Below are positions 35,158 through 44,484 of a DNA stretch of 64,000 nucleotides, piece after piece (position 1 is the stretch's first letter; each line of letters opens with the position of its first letter). Origin of the DNA: Bin80 sp965261255. GTDB taxonomy: Bacteria; Bacteroidota; Rhodothermia; Rhodothermales; Bin80. The notes under the pieces are model-generated. The model worked only from the letters and a program-made list of their open reading frames with translations. It did not search any database and was not told the DNA's origin. Where the stretch lies: the NCBI GenBank assembly GCA_965261255.1, contig CBDHCQ010000004.1:1736001-1800000 (forward strand), given 5' to 3'. Both the position numbers and the translations under genes were made by a program.

Positions 35158-37107
35158 ATGATTATCCTCCGTTGTATGCTCCGTCACTATCGACCATTGA
35201 CTGTGTTTATCATTGCGGCCGCGGCCTTCGGATGCCGGTCAGAAAATGAACGCAACGCGGATTTGCTTCTCTCGGAAGCGATGGTAATGCTTGATCAAGC
35301 TAAGGTAGTGATGTCGGCCGTGGAAGATGCAGAACTCAATGCCGCCCCCCTTGACGCGTGGATGCACTTAGCTGAAACCTATGAACTCATGACGGAGATC
35401 GTTGAACGATATCCAGATACACGCGCCGCTTCCGCCTTGGAGACGTCAGACAGTGCTAATCATGCCGACCCTGCAACAACTGGTTCCGACAGCATGTCCA
35501 TGCGGGAAGAAATCCATGGACTGGCCCTAAGATTTCTGGTACTGGCAATCAATGAAGGCGCCGAAGTTAATATATGGGGAGACGCATGTACAAGGGCTCC
35601 CTCAGATATCTGGACTCTGATGTGTGTGGCGGGCTGGGTCCTGGATGAACAGTCGAAAATACCATGTTCTAGGTGTGGCCCTCCAGATCTTTCGTCATTC
35701 GTTGCCCATGGACACGGTCGCAACGCTCTGAGACATATTCAGCAATTGGAGTCCGAAGAGGTTCGCCTTACCGCATTGACCAGTCTGGCGGTTGCGCTGG
35801 CCTGGGCCAACGCCCCAGAGCTCGCGCTGGAAACCGCCGATGTGTTGGCTGAACTGGAAGTGTCTTGGGCAGAGGCGCAAGAGGAGCTCGTTGGAGATCA
35901 AGCAACTGTTCAAAACCGCCGCCTTGCGCCAGGAGCTCACGTTGAGCGAGCACGAGTCGGGATTGTCAATGCGCAGGTGACAATCGGCGATATTGAGGGA
36001 GTCCTGGTCACACTGGATCGCTTAGGTCCAGGTCCAGGAGTGAGGTCAATACAAACTCGCTCTGCGCTCGTTAAGGCACTAATGAAATTGGACAACGCTC
36101 TTGAGCGACAACGAATAGTGGACCGAGTGCTGTCTTTCATTTCATCGGACTATCGTAACGAGTTTCTCGGAGAAATAGCAGTAGCCGTAGCTCAAACGGG
36201 CGACATCCAGGCAGCAGGAGAGATTATGGACCAAATCACGGAGCAGGATATCATCAAATTGGGAGTGCTGCAAGCGGAAATCTCCATCGCCCAGGCTGCC
36301 GCAGGTGACCGCACCGGAGCCGTTCATCCATTGCAACCCATGACCGACCGGATAACTGCCCTTCAGCCGACATCGAGGTTCGAACAGGCGCAGAGGGCCG
36401 CTGCTCTCGGGAAGCTGGCTGCAGCGTATATCCGGGCGGGCAATCGCGAAACTGCGCTTTCACTCGCCAGCGAGATGTCTGCCCAGGACAGTTTGCATAT
36501 CCTTCCACCAGTCGCTAGGGCATTGGCCGCCGAAGGCGACCTAGCCGAAGCCCTCGAGATCCTAGTGTCCCTGGTGGAATCAACACACCGCGCAGCGGAA
36601 CGAGGAGAACTGGGTTATGAAAGTTTATATGTAGCTCTTGCCTCGCACGGGAGGCTTGTGGAGGCCCGCATTGAAGCAGGCGATATAGAGGGTGCTCTGA
36701 TCGCGGCCAACCGCCTGGGCCCCGCGGGTTACTACGGAGGCAGAGCGTTCACCCGCATCGTTACGGAGCAAGCACGGCTGGGAGACCTTTCAGGCGCGTT
36801 GGCAACTGCACTCAGAATTGCAACTGAAGGAATGGGATTAATCAGCATTGAGGCATTGACCATTATCGCGCTTTCTTTCCCAGAGTCAGATGACGTGAGG
36901 CACGCCATTGAGGAACATCAGTTGTCAGCCTCCTTCATGGACAGCATTGCCCTCACCTTGGCATATGCGGCTCTTCGCGACTGGCATCGGTCGATGGCCT
37001 TTGCCGTGACCCTTGAGGAGCGGCGGCGCCGGGAATCGCTACATTGTATTCTCAGAATGTTTGGTTCAGCTAGCGACCTGAATTGTCTGACGCAGGTTGA
37101 TCTCTGA
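35158..37107 (+). CDS. Helical-repeat (TPR-like) lipoprotein of unknown function
   Basis: The 649-residue protein has a signal segment (LTVFIIAAAAFGC) with lipid-attachment Cys at 26. The body is alpha-helical, with many repeats of the kind ALAAEGDLAEALEILVSL, GDIEGALIAANRLGPAGYYG and GDLSGALATALRIATEG, resembling TPR or SEL1-like solenoids with a pitch of about 34-40 residues. The N-terminal part, residues 30-120, is acidic. No catalytic motif was seen. Short cysteine-containing segments (CTRAP, MCVAG, PCSRCGPP) lie around 141-180. It is 247 bp after glnS and followed by a 452-bp gene-free stretch, so it is probably monocistronic. A scaffold for envelope proteins is a guess. Confidence 0.75.
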   Translation: MIILRCMLRHYRPLTVFIIAAAAFGCRSENERNADLLLSEAMVMLDQAKVVMSAVEDAELNAAPLDAWMHLAETYELMTEIVERYPDTRAASALETSDSANHADPATTGSDSMSMREEIHGLALRFLVLAINEGAEVNIWGDACTRAPSDIWTLMCVAGWVLDEQSKIPCSRCGPPDLSSFVAHGHGRNALRHIQQLESEEVRLTALTSLAVALAWANAPELALETADVLAELEVSWAEAQEELVGDQATVQNRRLAPGAHVERARVGIVNAQVTIGDIEGVLVTLDRLGPGPGVRSIQTRSALVKALMKLDNALERQRIVDRVLSFISSDYRNEFLGEIAVAVAQTGDIQAAGEIMDQITEQDIIKLGVLQAEISIAQAAAGDRTGAVHPLQPMTDRITALQPTSRFEQAQRAAALGKLAAAYIRAGNRETALSLASEMSAQDSLHILPPVARALAAEGDLAEALEILVSLVESTHRAAERGELGYESLYVALASHGRLVEARIEAGDIEGALIAANRLGPAGYYGGRAFTRIVTEQARLGDLSGALATALRIATEGMGLISIEALTIIALSFPESDDVRHAIEEHQLSASFMDSIALTLAYAALRDWHRSMAFAVTLEERRRRESLHCILRMFGSASDLNCLTQVDL

Positions 37108-37559
37108 CAACGCGGGCATAATCTTCGGCTCGGCGGTCTCGCTGGCTTGGAACAACCCGAATGGACGTGTCGCGCCCGTGATATTGATGTTACTCCCTGC
37201 TATCCTACACCATGGGGAAAGTTCAGTCATGCAAGTCAAAAACGGAAGATTTGATTGAATTCAATTCTATTATTTGACCTGAATCAAGTTCATCATCTTT
37301 CTTCTACACCTGTGTGAATTTTCAGAGTTAATCTTCAGTGTTTTAGCCCAACAACGGCGTAGTACAGGTAGTGAGCTACCATAATTGGCCGATTCGATGA
37401 GGGCCGGCATCTCAGGTTTTATAGGAAATGAAGCAACGGTGGCCAGGTCAGCATGATGCTCCCGTTAACCGAGACGGTCCCAGTTTCAGCGGAACAAACT
37501 ATGGCCGTTTACCAGCGGTGGAATAGGCTTTATGCTGATGCGCGGACACATCCTGCCGC
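37108..37559. other. Gene-free region between the helical-repeat lipoprotein and kbl
   Basis: This 452-bp convergent gap has no supportable gene; short frames (for example 37453-37683) show no family content. An AT-rich stretch at about 37240-37350 contains a 26-nt element (37300-37325) that recurs with 22 of 26 matches at 57543-57568. No strong terminator hairpin with T-run was found. Confidence 0.5.
37300..37325 (+). repeat. 26-nt intergenic near-repeat, copy 1
   Basis: The core TCTTCTA, one variable base, ACCTGTGTGA, three variable bases, TTCAG occurs here and again at 57543-57568 (22 of 26 identical). Both copies are in long gene-poor stretches and in the same orientation. It could be a remnant of a dispersed element or a regulatory site. 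Confidence 0.4.
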
Positions 37560-38750
37560 CTATATGCCCAACAGGTGTTTCACATCACCAAAAGCGGTGA
37601 TCGCCTTGTCCAGTTCTTCACGGGTCAGGGAGGCTGACATCTGCGTGCGAATGCGGGCCTTACCGTTTGGTACTACGGGATAAGAGAAAGCAACCACATA
37701 GATGCCGCGCTTCAGCATCTCGTCAGCAAACTCGGCAGCCAACGCTGCATCATACAGCATCACGGGCACAATCGGGTGAACACCCGGCAACAGGTCGAAG
37801 CCAAGCGTTTCCATGCCTTGCCGGAAGTAAGCTGTATTGTCTGCGAGCTGTTCGCGCAGATCATTGGACCGGGTCACGAGCTCAATTGCCTTGAGCGCAC
37901 CTGCCACAACCGGCGGAGCAACCGTGTTTGAGAAGAGGTAAGGCCGTGAACGCTGGCGCAATAGCTCAATGATTTCCTTGCGGCCACTGGTGAAACCACC
38001 GCTTGCGCCGCCCAGTGCTTTGCCAAGCGTACCGGTGATAATATCAACCCGGTCGATTACGCCACAATGCTCGTGCGTACCCTTGCCGCTTGCTCCGATA
38101 AAGCCGGTTGCATGGCAGTCATCAAAATGCACAAGCGCATTGTATTTTTCAGCAAGGGTACAGACTTTATCAAGTTGGGCAAAATAACCGTCCATAGAGA
38201 AGACGCCGTCGGTGGTGATCAGCTTATAGCGGGCACCAGCAGCATTAGCTTCCTTGAGGTTAGCCTCAAGGTCTTCCATATTGTTGTTTTTGAAGCGGTA
38301 GCGTTTTGCTTTCGAGAGTCGAATCCCGTCAATGATGCTGGCGTGATTGAGCTGATCTGAAATCACTGCATCTTCTGGACCAAGGATAGTTTCAAACAGG
38401 CCGCCGTTGGCATCAAAGCAGCTTGGATAAAGAATGGTATCTTCAGCCCCTAGAAAGTCGCTCAACACGTCTTCAAGCTGCTTGTGCAGGGTTTGTGTAC
38501 CGCAAATGAAGCGCACGGATGCCATGCCATACCCCCAGTCCTTCAGGGCCTGCACTGCAGCAGCGTTCACTTCTGGATGTTGAGCGAGGCCTAAATAATT
38601 GTTGGCACATAGGTTGATAACTTCGCTGCCGTCAGAGATGCCGACCCTCGCGCCCTGCGGTGTGGTAATCTGGCGTTCGTTTTTGTATAGTCCTGCGTCC
38701 CTGATACCGTCCAGTTGACCGTTCAGATGATCTTTAAAGTCTCCATGCAT
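37560..38750 (-). CDS. kbl: Glycine C-acetyltransferase (2-amino-3-ketobutyrate CoA ligase)
   Basis: Kbl cleaves 2-amino-3-ketobutyrate with CoA to glycine and acetyl-CoA, the second step of threonine breakdown. It is a PLP enzyme of the alpha-oxoamine synthase family, with the PLP lysine at K244 in GTLGKALGGASGGF, the same number as in the E. coli enzyme. Also conserved are NLCANNYLGLAQHPEV, SVRFICGTQTLHKQLE and HFDDCHATGFIG. The 396-residue length is standard. It lies nine bases after tdh, so tdh-kbl form an operon. By eye the two genes look somewhat more GC-rich than their neighbours. Confidence 0.96.
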   Translation of the reverse strand: MHGDFKDHLNGQLDGIRDAGLYKNERQITTPQGARVGISDGSEVINLCANNYLGLAQHPEVNAAAVQALKDWGYGMASVRFICGTQTLHKQLEDVLSDFLGAEDTILYPSCFDANGGLFETILGPEDAVISDQLNHASIIDGIRLSKAKRYRFKNNNMEDLEANLKEANAAGARYKLITTDGVFSMDGYFAQLDKVCTLAEKYNALVHFDDCHATGFIGASGKGTHEHCGVIDRVDIITGTLGKALGGASGGFTSGRKEIIELLRQRSRPYLFSNTVAPPVVAGALKAIELVTRSNDLREQLADNTAYFRQGMETLGFDLLPGVHPIVPVMLYDAALAAEFADEMLKRGIYVVAFSYPVVPNGKARIRTQMSASLTREELDKAITAFGDVKHLLGI

Positions 38751-38759
38751 GGCGTATCC

Positions 38760-39788
38760 TCACGCTTCCCAGTTTAAAACAACTTTGCTGGCTTTACCCG
38801 CATTCATCAGATCAAAACCTTTCTGGAATTTCTGATACGGTAACCGGTGAGTGATCACAGGTGTTATATCCAGTCCATTTTCAACCATGACGGACATTTT
38901 ATACCAGGTTTCATACATCTCACGGCCATAAATGCCCTTAATCGTCAGCATGTTGAAGATGACGGTTTCCCAGTTGATCTGTGCGCCTTTGGTCGGAATG
39001 CCAAGGATGGATACCTTGCCGCCGTGGCACATGTTTTCGATCAAGTCGTTGAGAGCCGCGCCGCTGCCGGACATCTCAAGCCCTACGTCAAAACCCTCAA
39101 TCATACCGAGTTCAGACTGCACATCTTTGAGGTTTTGATTACGAACATCAACCGTGTAAGTGGCACCAAGTTTTTTGGCGGTCTCCAGCCGTTCCGGAAC
39201 CACATCCGTGATCACCACGTGGCGCGCGCCGGCATGACGACAAACAGCGGCAGCCATCGCACCAATTGGCCCGGCACCGGTGATCAGCACATCTTCACCA
39301 AGCAGGTCCCACTGAAGAGCAGTGTGGACGGCATTGCCCAGCGGGTCAAAAAGCGAGGCCACATCTAGGTCAATACCAGGGCGGTGTTCCCACACGTTGG
39401 ACATCGGCAGTGCCACATATTCCGCGAAGGCGCCTGGCCAGTTCACGCCGACACCACTGTTGTTTGCACACAGATGCCTGTGGCCCGCCATACAGTTGCG
39501 ACAGCGGCTGCAAACTACATGACCTTCACCTGAAACGATCTGGCCAGGGTGAAAATCGATGACGTTAGAACCAACTTCGACAATCTCACCGACGAATTCG
39601 TGGCCAATCACCATGGGAACGGGGATTGTATTCTGGGCCCAGTCGTCCCAGTTGTAGATATGCACGTCGGTGCCGCAGATCGCAGCGCGTTTCACTTCGA
39701 TAAGGACGTCATTGACGCCGAGTTCAGGCTCGGGTACGTCCTTCAACCACAAGCCAACGTCGGCCTTTTCCTTGACGAGCGCTTTCAT
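38760..39788 (-). CDS. tdh: L-threonine 3-dehydrogenase
   Basis: Tdh oxidises L-threonine to 2-amino-3-ketobutyrate with NAD. It is a zinc medium-chain dehydrogenase. Catalytic zinc ligands are C38 and H63-E64 (ICGTDVHIYNWDDW; VIGHEFVGE), and structural zinc cysteines are C93, C96, C99 and C107 (CSRCRNCMAGHRHLC). All fall at the numbers known for E. coli Tdh. The nucleotide motif GAGPIGAMAAAV follows. The start is the ATG at 39788 giving 342 residues; a TTG two codons earlier is possible. It is the first gene of tdh-kbl. Confidence 0.97.
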   Translation of the reverse strand: MKALVKEKADVGLWLKDVPEPELGVNDVLIEVKRAAICGTDVHIYNWDDWAQNTIPVPMVIGHEFVGEIVEVGSNVIDFHPGQIVSGEGHVVCSRCRNCMAGHRHLCANNSGVGVNWPGAFAEYVALPMSNVWEHRPGIDLDVASLFDPLGNAVHTALQWDLLGEDVLITGAGPIGAMAAAVCRHAGARHVVITDVVPERLETAKKLGATYTVDVRNQNLKDVQSELGMIEGFDVGLEMSGSGAALNDLIENMCHGGKVSILGIPTKGAQINWETVIFNMLTIKGIYGREMYETWYKMSVMVENGLDITPVITHRLPYQKFQKGFDLMNAGKASKVVLNWEA

Positions 39789-40193
39789 AATCAAGGTTTC
39801 ACCACAATTGAAGAATGGTCCATGGACAATCCTACCATAACGAATAGTATTCCATCATCCTGAACTTGATAAATCCGAAGAGCAAGAAACCTTCCAGTTT
39901 ATTTGGTGTCTATCAAACTCTCCGAGTTTTGTTGCGCCGTGAATCAGAACTCCTTGCAAGGCCCCTACGTTTGGTAGTTTTGTGCACTTTATAGGCTTCC
40001 GTTTTCTGGTTGATGCAACGAAATATTGGGAGCGGTTTCAGGCACTGGTCTTTGCAGGATTTCTCCTTGCACACGTAGTTCACGGGCGCTCTTCCGTTCC
40101 AGAATTAGGTTTTAACGCTCGAGGCCCATTCCGTTAAAGAAAGGGAATTGCATGTAGCAAAATTTACCTCCTCGATTAAAGCCTATCTAGAAA
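39789..40193. other. Gap between potC and tdh
   Basis: No supported gene. On the plus strand an open frame of about 60 codons ending near 40137 (containing FRFLVDATKYWERFQALVF) looks protein-like but has no convincing start, ribosome site or family. It could be a gene remnant. The tdh promoter should lie near 39790-39900; no confident match was found. Confidence 0.45.
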
Positions 40194-41018
40194 TTACGCT
40201 CTACCTTCTTCCCGGCGCTTTAACCAGCTAACCGTGAGAAGTAGAAGTACAGCAAATACAACGAGGAATGTGGCGACAGCCAGAATCGCCGGGCTGATCT
40301 GCTCTCTAATCCCCGACCACATCTGGCGTGGAATCGTACGTTGCTCAACCCCGGCCATGAATAACATCACAACTACTTCATCGAACGATACAGCAAAAGC
40401 AAAAAGAGCCCCCGAGATCACCCCAGGAGAAATCAATGGAAATTGTACACGCCGGAAAATCGTCCACGGACCCGCCCCCAAGCTTGCCGCCGCATTATTG
40501 AAATTAGGATCATACCCGGCCAATGTCGCAGTGACCGTGACAACGACAAAGGGAACACCCAGCGCTGCATGAGCCAGGATGATGCTTATATATGTCTGTC
40601 CCAATCCAAGCCCCGAATAGAAGAAAAACATTCCGGCTGCAGCGATAATCACGGGAGTGACCATCGGCGAAATAATAACCCCCATGATTGCCCGTCGTGC
40701 AGGCATGGCAGAACTTGCGAGGCCCAATGCTGCCACAGTGCCAAGGACCGTAGCCAATACCGTCGCACTAACACCAATGATCATGCTGTTTGCTAAACTC
40801 TTCGCCCAAGCCTCGTTTTGAATGATCTCGCGGTACCATCTCAGCGACCAGGCGTCTGGGTCAAGGCGTAGCATCCCCTCAGTAAATGTGAAGTAAGGCT
40901 CTGCATTGAAGCTGAGAGGAACGATTACAATAATGGGAGCTACCAGGAACACAAATACTACTGTGCAAAATCCCAGATACGCGATTCGTCCCAGACTTGG
41001 TCGCATGGTACTCATCAT
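40194..41018 (-). CDS. potC: ABC transporter permease, spermidine/putrescine type (PotC-like)
   Basis: This is an inner-membrane permease of a polyamine-type ABC importer. The 274-residue protein has six predicted membrane helices. The EAA-type loop that contacts the ATPase is AAASLGAGPWTIFRRVQFPLI-like (around residues 175-195), followed by SFDEVVVMLFM, a hallmark of PotC/PotI proteins. The ATG overlaps the potB stop by four bases. It is the last gene of potA-potD-potB-potC. Family membership is clear; substrate could be spermidine, putrescine or a related cationic or amino-acid solute. Confidence 0.9.
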   Translation of the reverse strand: MMSTMRPSLGRIAYLGFCTVVFVFLVAPIIVIVPLSFNAEPYFTFTEGMLRLDPDAWSLRWYREIIQNEAWAKSLANSMIIGVSATVLATVLGTVAALGLASSAMPARRAIMGVIISPMVTPVIIAAAGMFFFYSGLGLGQTYISIILAHAALGVPFVVVTVTATLAGYDPNFNNAAASLGAGPWTIFRRVQFPLISPGVISGALFAFAVSFDEVVVMLFMAGVEQRTIPRQMWSGIREQISPAILAVATFLVVFAVLLLLTVSWLKRREEGRA

Positions 41019-42235
41019 CCTCCCAATCCTATTTTCTCAATCCCCAACAGCCGTTCATACACGGCATAAAGGACCAGCACGATCAGCAGCAGCACGCCTC
41101 CCAACGCAGCAGCCAGCCCCCAGTTGAGTGAGGTTTGCATGTGATATGCAATCATATTGGAAATCAACTGCCCATCACTTCCCCCTACCAGCGCGGGGGT
41201 AATGTAGTATCCAATCGCCAAGATAAAGACGAGAAGAGCACCTGCCCCCACACCAGGTAATGACTGCGGCCAGTAAACGCGCAGGAATGCCTGCAGAGGT
41301 GTTGCACCAAGCGAAGCTGCAGCGTCCATCTGAGTTAAGGGAATTGAGTTCATTACCGAGTAGAGTGGCAAGACCATGAATGGTAGTAGCACATGGGTCA
41401 TGGCCACAATAGTCCCAGTCATGTTGTAGATCATTGCCAAACGTCCATCATCGCTCAGCAGACCAACTGTAACGAAAAATTCATTCAGAACTCCCTGCGT
41501 CTGTAGCAACACGATCCAGGCAGTTGTGCGTACCAGAAGTGAGGTCCAGAATGGGACCAGCACCAAGATCAGTAGTAAATTTGCGCGACTGGGCTTTGAG
41601 CAAGCAATCAAATGGGCTATCGGATAGCCTAAAATCAGACATAGCAGCGTAATGAGGCCGCTAATCATCAAAGTCCGCCAGAATAGTCGTAGATAGATAC
41701 GCCGATCTTCGGGCTGTCTGACCACCGAACCATCGGGTAGGCTTTGCAAATCCAGAGCATTCCAGTAATGACGCGCTGTGAAACGTTCTCCTGTAGTCTG
41801 GATTGCGTACCAGATCGCGGGATCAGCCCAAACTGAGTCAATGGTTGTCATTGACTCGCGCCAAGGCCCCTGGTCAATTTCCCGCAGCTCTCGCCCGGTA
41901 CGCGTTATCGCACTTCGAAGTCCCCCCTGCACCCGGTTGACCCTACCTGCTACCTGACCGAGCGTGCGTTCGGTTTCCGCCCGCTTAATCTCCTTGGCCA
42001 CTGCAGCATATACCGCCTCTTGCGGAAGTTCAATCCCGTCCCAATCTTCAAGTAACTCGAGCGTTTCAGGTAACGCGTCGGCGACTACGGGATCGTAGAC
42101 ACTACGCAGTAACATCGTCCCCAACGGGGCGACGAAGGTCACCACAATGAAGATCAGAAGTGGGGCAACCAGACCAAGCGCTCGCACCTTCGCACGGTAT
42201 CCTGGACCATCAGACAACTTTATTGGGCCAGCCAT
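41015..42235 (-). CDS. potB: ABC transporter permease, PotB-like, with enlarged N-terminal loop
   Basis: This is the second permease of the importer. After the first helix (about residues 20-45) there is a polar stretch of roughly 130 residues (about 50-180, rich in Glu/Arg) before the remaining five helices. Typical PotB has about 285 residues, whereas this has 406. The EAA loop is AAASLGATPLQAFLRVYWP. The long loop should lie in the periplasm and may contact the binding protein. The gene overlaps potD by 16 bases and potC by four, so it is translated as part of the unit. Assignment is firm; the loop function is unknown. Confidence 0.9.
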   Translation of the reverse strand: MAGPIKLSDGPGYRAKVRALGLVAPLLIFIVVTFVAPLGTMLLRSVYDPVVADALPETLELLEDWDGIELPQEAVYAAVAKEIKRAETERTLGQVAGRVNRVQGGLRSAITRTGRELREIDQGPWRESMTTIDSVWADPAIWYAIQTTGERFTARHYWNALDLQSLPDGSVVRQPEDRRIYLRLFWRTLMISGLITLLCLILGYPIAHLIACSKPSRANLLLILVLVPFWTSLLVRTTAWIVLLQTQGVLNEFFVTVGLLSDDGRLAMIYNMTGTIVAMTHVLLPFMVLPLYSVMNSIPLTQMDAAASLGATPLQAFLRVYWPQSLPGVGAGALLVFILAIGYYITPALVGGSDGQLISNMIAYHMQTSLNWGLAAALGGVLLLIVLVLYAVYERLLGIEKIGLGG

Positions 42236-43314
42236 GCACTAAACCGCTCGTTCATTTCGTCCTGATGATCAGCCCACCAAGACCAGTCATAGTGTACTGC
42301 ATGCGCCGCATTGGCGGGGCTAGCTGGCATGTGTGGCTCCATTTCAATGCCGGTGGCCACGTGAGTTGCCACGAGCGATGCTCCCGACCTACGTGCCGGT
42401 GAATAAGAGATCCGGTTGGAGACACGCGACATTGCTTCAGGAGTGCTTGCAAACTTGAGATATTCTAAGGCCTCATCAAGCCGGGGAGTACCTGCAACGA
42501 TCACCATTTGCCCAATAGAAAGTAACTGTCCATGCCACACGATCACAAATGGCTGATCCTCAAGCACTTGTGCATTGAAAATGCGGCCGTTGTACGCAGT
42601 GGACATAATCACCTCTCCGTCTGCCAGCATTTGAGGCGGCTGCGCACCCGCCTCCCACCAGATCACCTCCTCCTTGATCCTGTCAAGTTTAGCAAAGGCA
42701 CGATCAAGCCCTTCAGGAGTACTCATTGTAGCATAGACCTGATCCAGCGGCACCCCATCTGCAATCAATGCAAACTCTATATTCATCTGTGGGACGCGCC
42801 TCATTCCTCGACGACCAGGAAAGGTATCCAAGTCGAAAAAGTCAGCCATCGTGCTGGGTTTGATCTTAGAAAGAACGTTCTCCTCGTTATAGGCATAAAC
42901 CATTGACCAGAAGAACGTGCCCATTCCACAATCGGTCATGGTTCCTTCCAAGAAATCTTCGGCAGCTGGCGTCCCATCGGGACTAGGCGGTAGTTGGTTG
43001 ATGTCCAATCGTTCCAAGAGTCCCTCGTCACATCCCCGCACTGCATGAGCTATCTCCAGATCCACCAAATCCCAGTGAATCTCTCCGATTTCCACCTGTG
43101 CTCGTATCTGAGCAAGACCTCCGTTGTAATCTTCAACTGCAACGCGAATGCCACTCTCCTCAGCAAAGGGGATATTCACACCCTCATCAATGGCTCGTCC
43201 GTATGAACCTCCCCAAGACACTGCCGTGACTGAGCGCGACTCATCCGTTCCACACCCGGATACAAACAGGAGGACCAATAACAATAAACCAAACGACTTA
43301 ATGCAATAATTCAT
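42220..43314 (-). CDS. potD: Polyamine-type extracellular solute-binding lipoprotein (PotD-like)
   Basis: This is the substrate-binding component, lipid-anchored via C21 in LLFVSGC (residues 15-21). The mature protein resembles family 1 binding proteins of the PotD/PotF group: WGGSYGRAIDEG, EIHWDLVDLEIA (segments lining the two lobes), and the C-terminal KFASTPEAMSRVSNRI. The 364-residue length is normal. The sequence does not settle whether the ligand is spermidine, putrescine or another cation. It follows potA by 21 bases and overlaps potB by 16. Confidence 0.9.
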   Translation of the reverse strand: MNYCIKSFGLLLLVLLFVSGCGTDESRSVTAVSWGGSYGRAIDEGVNIPFAEESGIRVAVEDYNGGLAQIRAQVEIGEIHWDLVDLEIAHAVRGCDEGLLERLDINQLPPSPDGTPAAEDFLEGTMTDCGMGTFFWSMVYAYNEENVLSKIKPSTMADFFDLDTFPGRRGMRRVPQMNIEFALIADGVPLDQVYATMSTPEGLDRAFAKLDRIKEEVIWWEAGAQPPQMLADGEVIMSTAYNGRIFNAQVLEDQPFVIVWHGQLLSIGQMVIVAGTPRLDEALEYLKFASTPEAMSRVSNRISYSPARRSGASLVATHVATGIEMEPHMPASPANAAHAVHYDWSWWADHQDEMNERFSAWLAQ

Positions 43315-43335
43315 GACTTTGCTTCTTAATAGGAC

Positions 43336-44484
43336 TTACTCGTGGTTGAGAGCACGGCAGTCAACAGTCGTCCATCCAAGGCGAACGGAATCTCCCGTGA
43401 TCCATCCTCCATGTCCAACAATATTTGGAATTGTGGCAATGAAATCCTCCCGACCACATGTAGCCAAGCGTACGCGCAGTTGATTGCCCAGGAATGTTAA
43501 ATCCTCCACCGTGGCATCTACTTCGTTCGTGTAACGACCTGCCTCTGGATTGATCTTGACGCGTTCAGGGCGAATTGAGAGTGTGACATCGTCTCCCACC
43601 TTGCACTGTGCCACTTTTAGCGCATGAATTATCTCACCACCTGTTTCTACTTCATAGACATTGTCCGCTTCTGACATTCCCAGAATGCGGCCATGAAGTT
43701 GGTTGCTCTCACCAATGAAACTGGCAACAAAACTGCCTGTGGGTTCTTCGTACAGCCCCTCGGGTACCGCAATCTGCTCCACGACGCCCTTACGTAGCAC
43801 TGCGATCCGGTCCGACATGACCATAGCTTCCTGCTGGTCATGTGTAACATAGACCACTGTTACTGCCAATGTTTGATGGATACGTCGTATTTCATATTGC
43901 ATTTCGTCACGCAGACTTCTATCAAGCGCCCCAAGGGGCTCATCCATCAGCACCAAGGAGGGCTCAAAGACCAGGGCCCGTGCGATTGCAACCCGCTGCT
44001 GTTGGCCGCCGGAAAGTTGGCTTGGCTTACGATCGGCAAAACCCTCAAGGCGAACCAGACGCAAAACCCGCTCTACCCGCTCCCTGCGTTCCTCCGCACC
44101 CATGCGACGCACCTCCAACGGAAACGCCAAGTTCGCTCCAACAGTCATATGGGGGAATAGCGCGTAATTCTGGAAGACCATGCCAATCCCACGCTTGCGC
44201 GCCGGCAGGTCTTGAATGGGTTGCCCATCAAGTAATATCTCGCCCGCTGTAGGAGCCTGAAAACCAGCGAGCATCATCAGGATTGTCGTCTTGCCAGACC
44301 CTGATGGCCCCAATAATGTCACAAACTCGCCCGTACGTATGCTAAGGTCCAGATCCTTGACCACCATCGTACGGCCGTCGTAGCTCTTGCTGACACCCTT
44401 GAACTCGACATGGGTCTCGTTACTATGCTCACTCATGGCATCGCTGAGCGTATCGCGGGAAATCTGTCCACCTGTTTCGGTCAC
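43336..44484 (-). CDS. potA: ABC transporter ATPase, PotA-like
   Basis: This is the ATPase that drives the importer. Walker A is GPSGSGKTT (59-67), the Q-loop GMVFQNYALFPHMTV, the signature LSGGQQQRVAIARAL, Walker B LVLMDEPLGALD, and the switch His lies in YVTHDQQEAM. A C-terminal TOBE-type domain (about residues 290-380, SIRPERVKINPE) follows. The first codon used is GTG 44484. An in-frame ATG at 44436 would remove 16 residues and gives a more usual leader (SEHSNETHVEFKG), so either is possible. It is the first gene of potA-potD-potB-potC. Confidence 0.92.
   Translation of the reverse strand: MTETGGQISRDTLSDAMSEHSNETHVEFKGVSKSYDGRTMVVKDLDLSIRTGEFVTLLGPSGSGKTTILMMLAGFQAPTAGEILLDGQPIQDLPARKRGIGMVFQNYALFPHMTVGANLAFPLEVRRMGAEERRERVERVLRLVRLEGFADRKPSQLSGGQQQRVAIARALVFEPSLVLMDEPLGALDRSLRDEMQYEIRRIHQTLAVTVVYVTHDQQEAMVMSDRIAVLRKGVVEQIAVPEGLYEEPTGSFVASFIGESNQLHGRILGMSEADNVYEVETGGEIIHALKVAQCKVGDDVTLSIRPERVKINPEAGRYTNEVDATVEDLTFLGNQLRVRLATCGREDFIATIPNIVGHGGWITGDSVRLGWTTVDCRALNHE

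Noticed and set aside
35133..37284. 11-bp direct repeat TTGACCTGAAT flanking the helical-repeat lipoprotein gene (35133-35143 and 37274-37284)
   Set aside because: An 11-bp match within about 2 kb is expected by chance roughly every other time, and there are no inverted ends or transposase.
38300..38325. T-loop-like sequence suggesting a tRNA
   Set aside because: It lies inside kbl coding sequence and no acceptor or anticodon stems can be formed around it.
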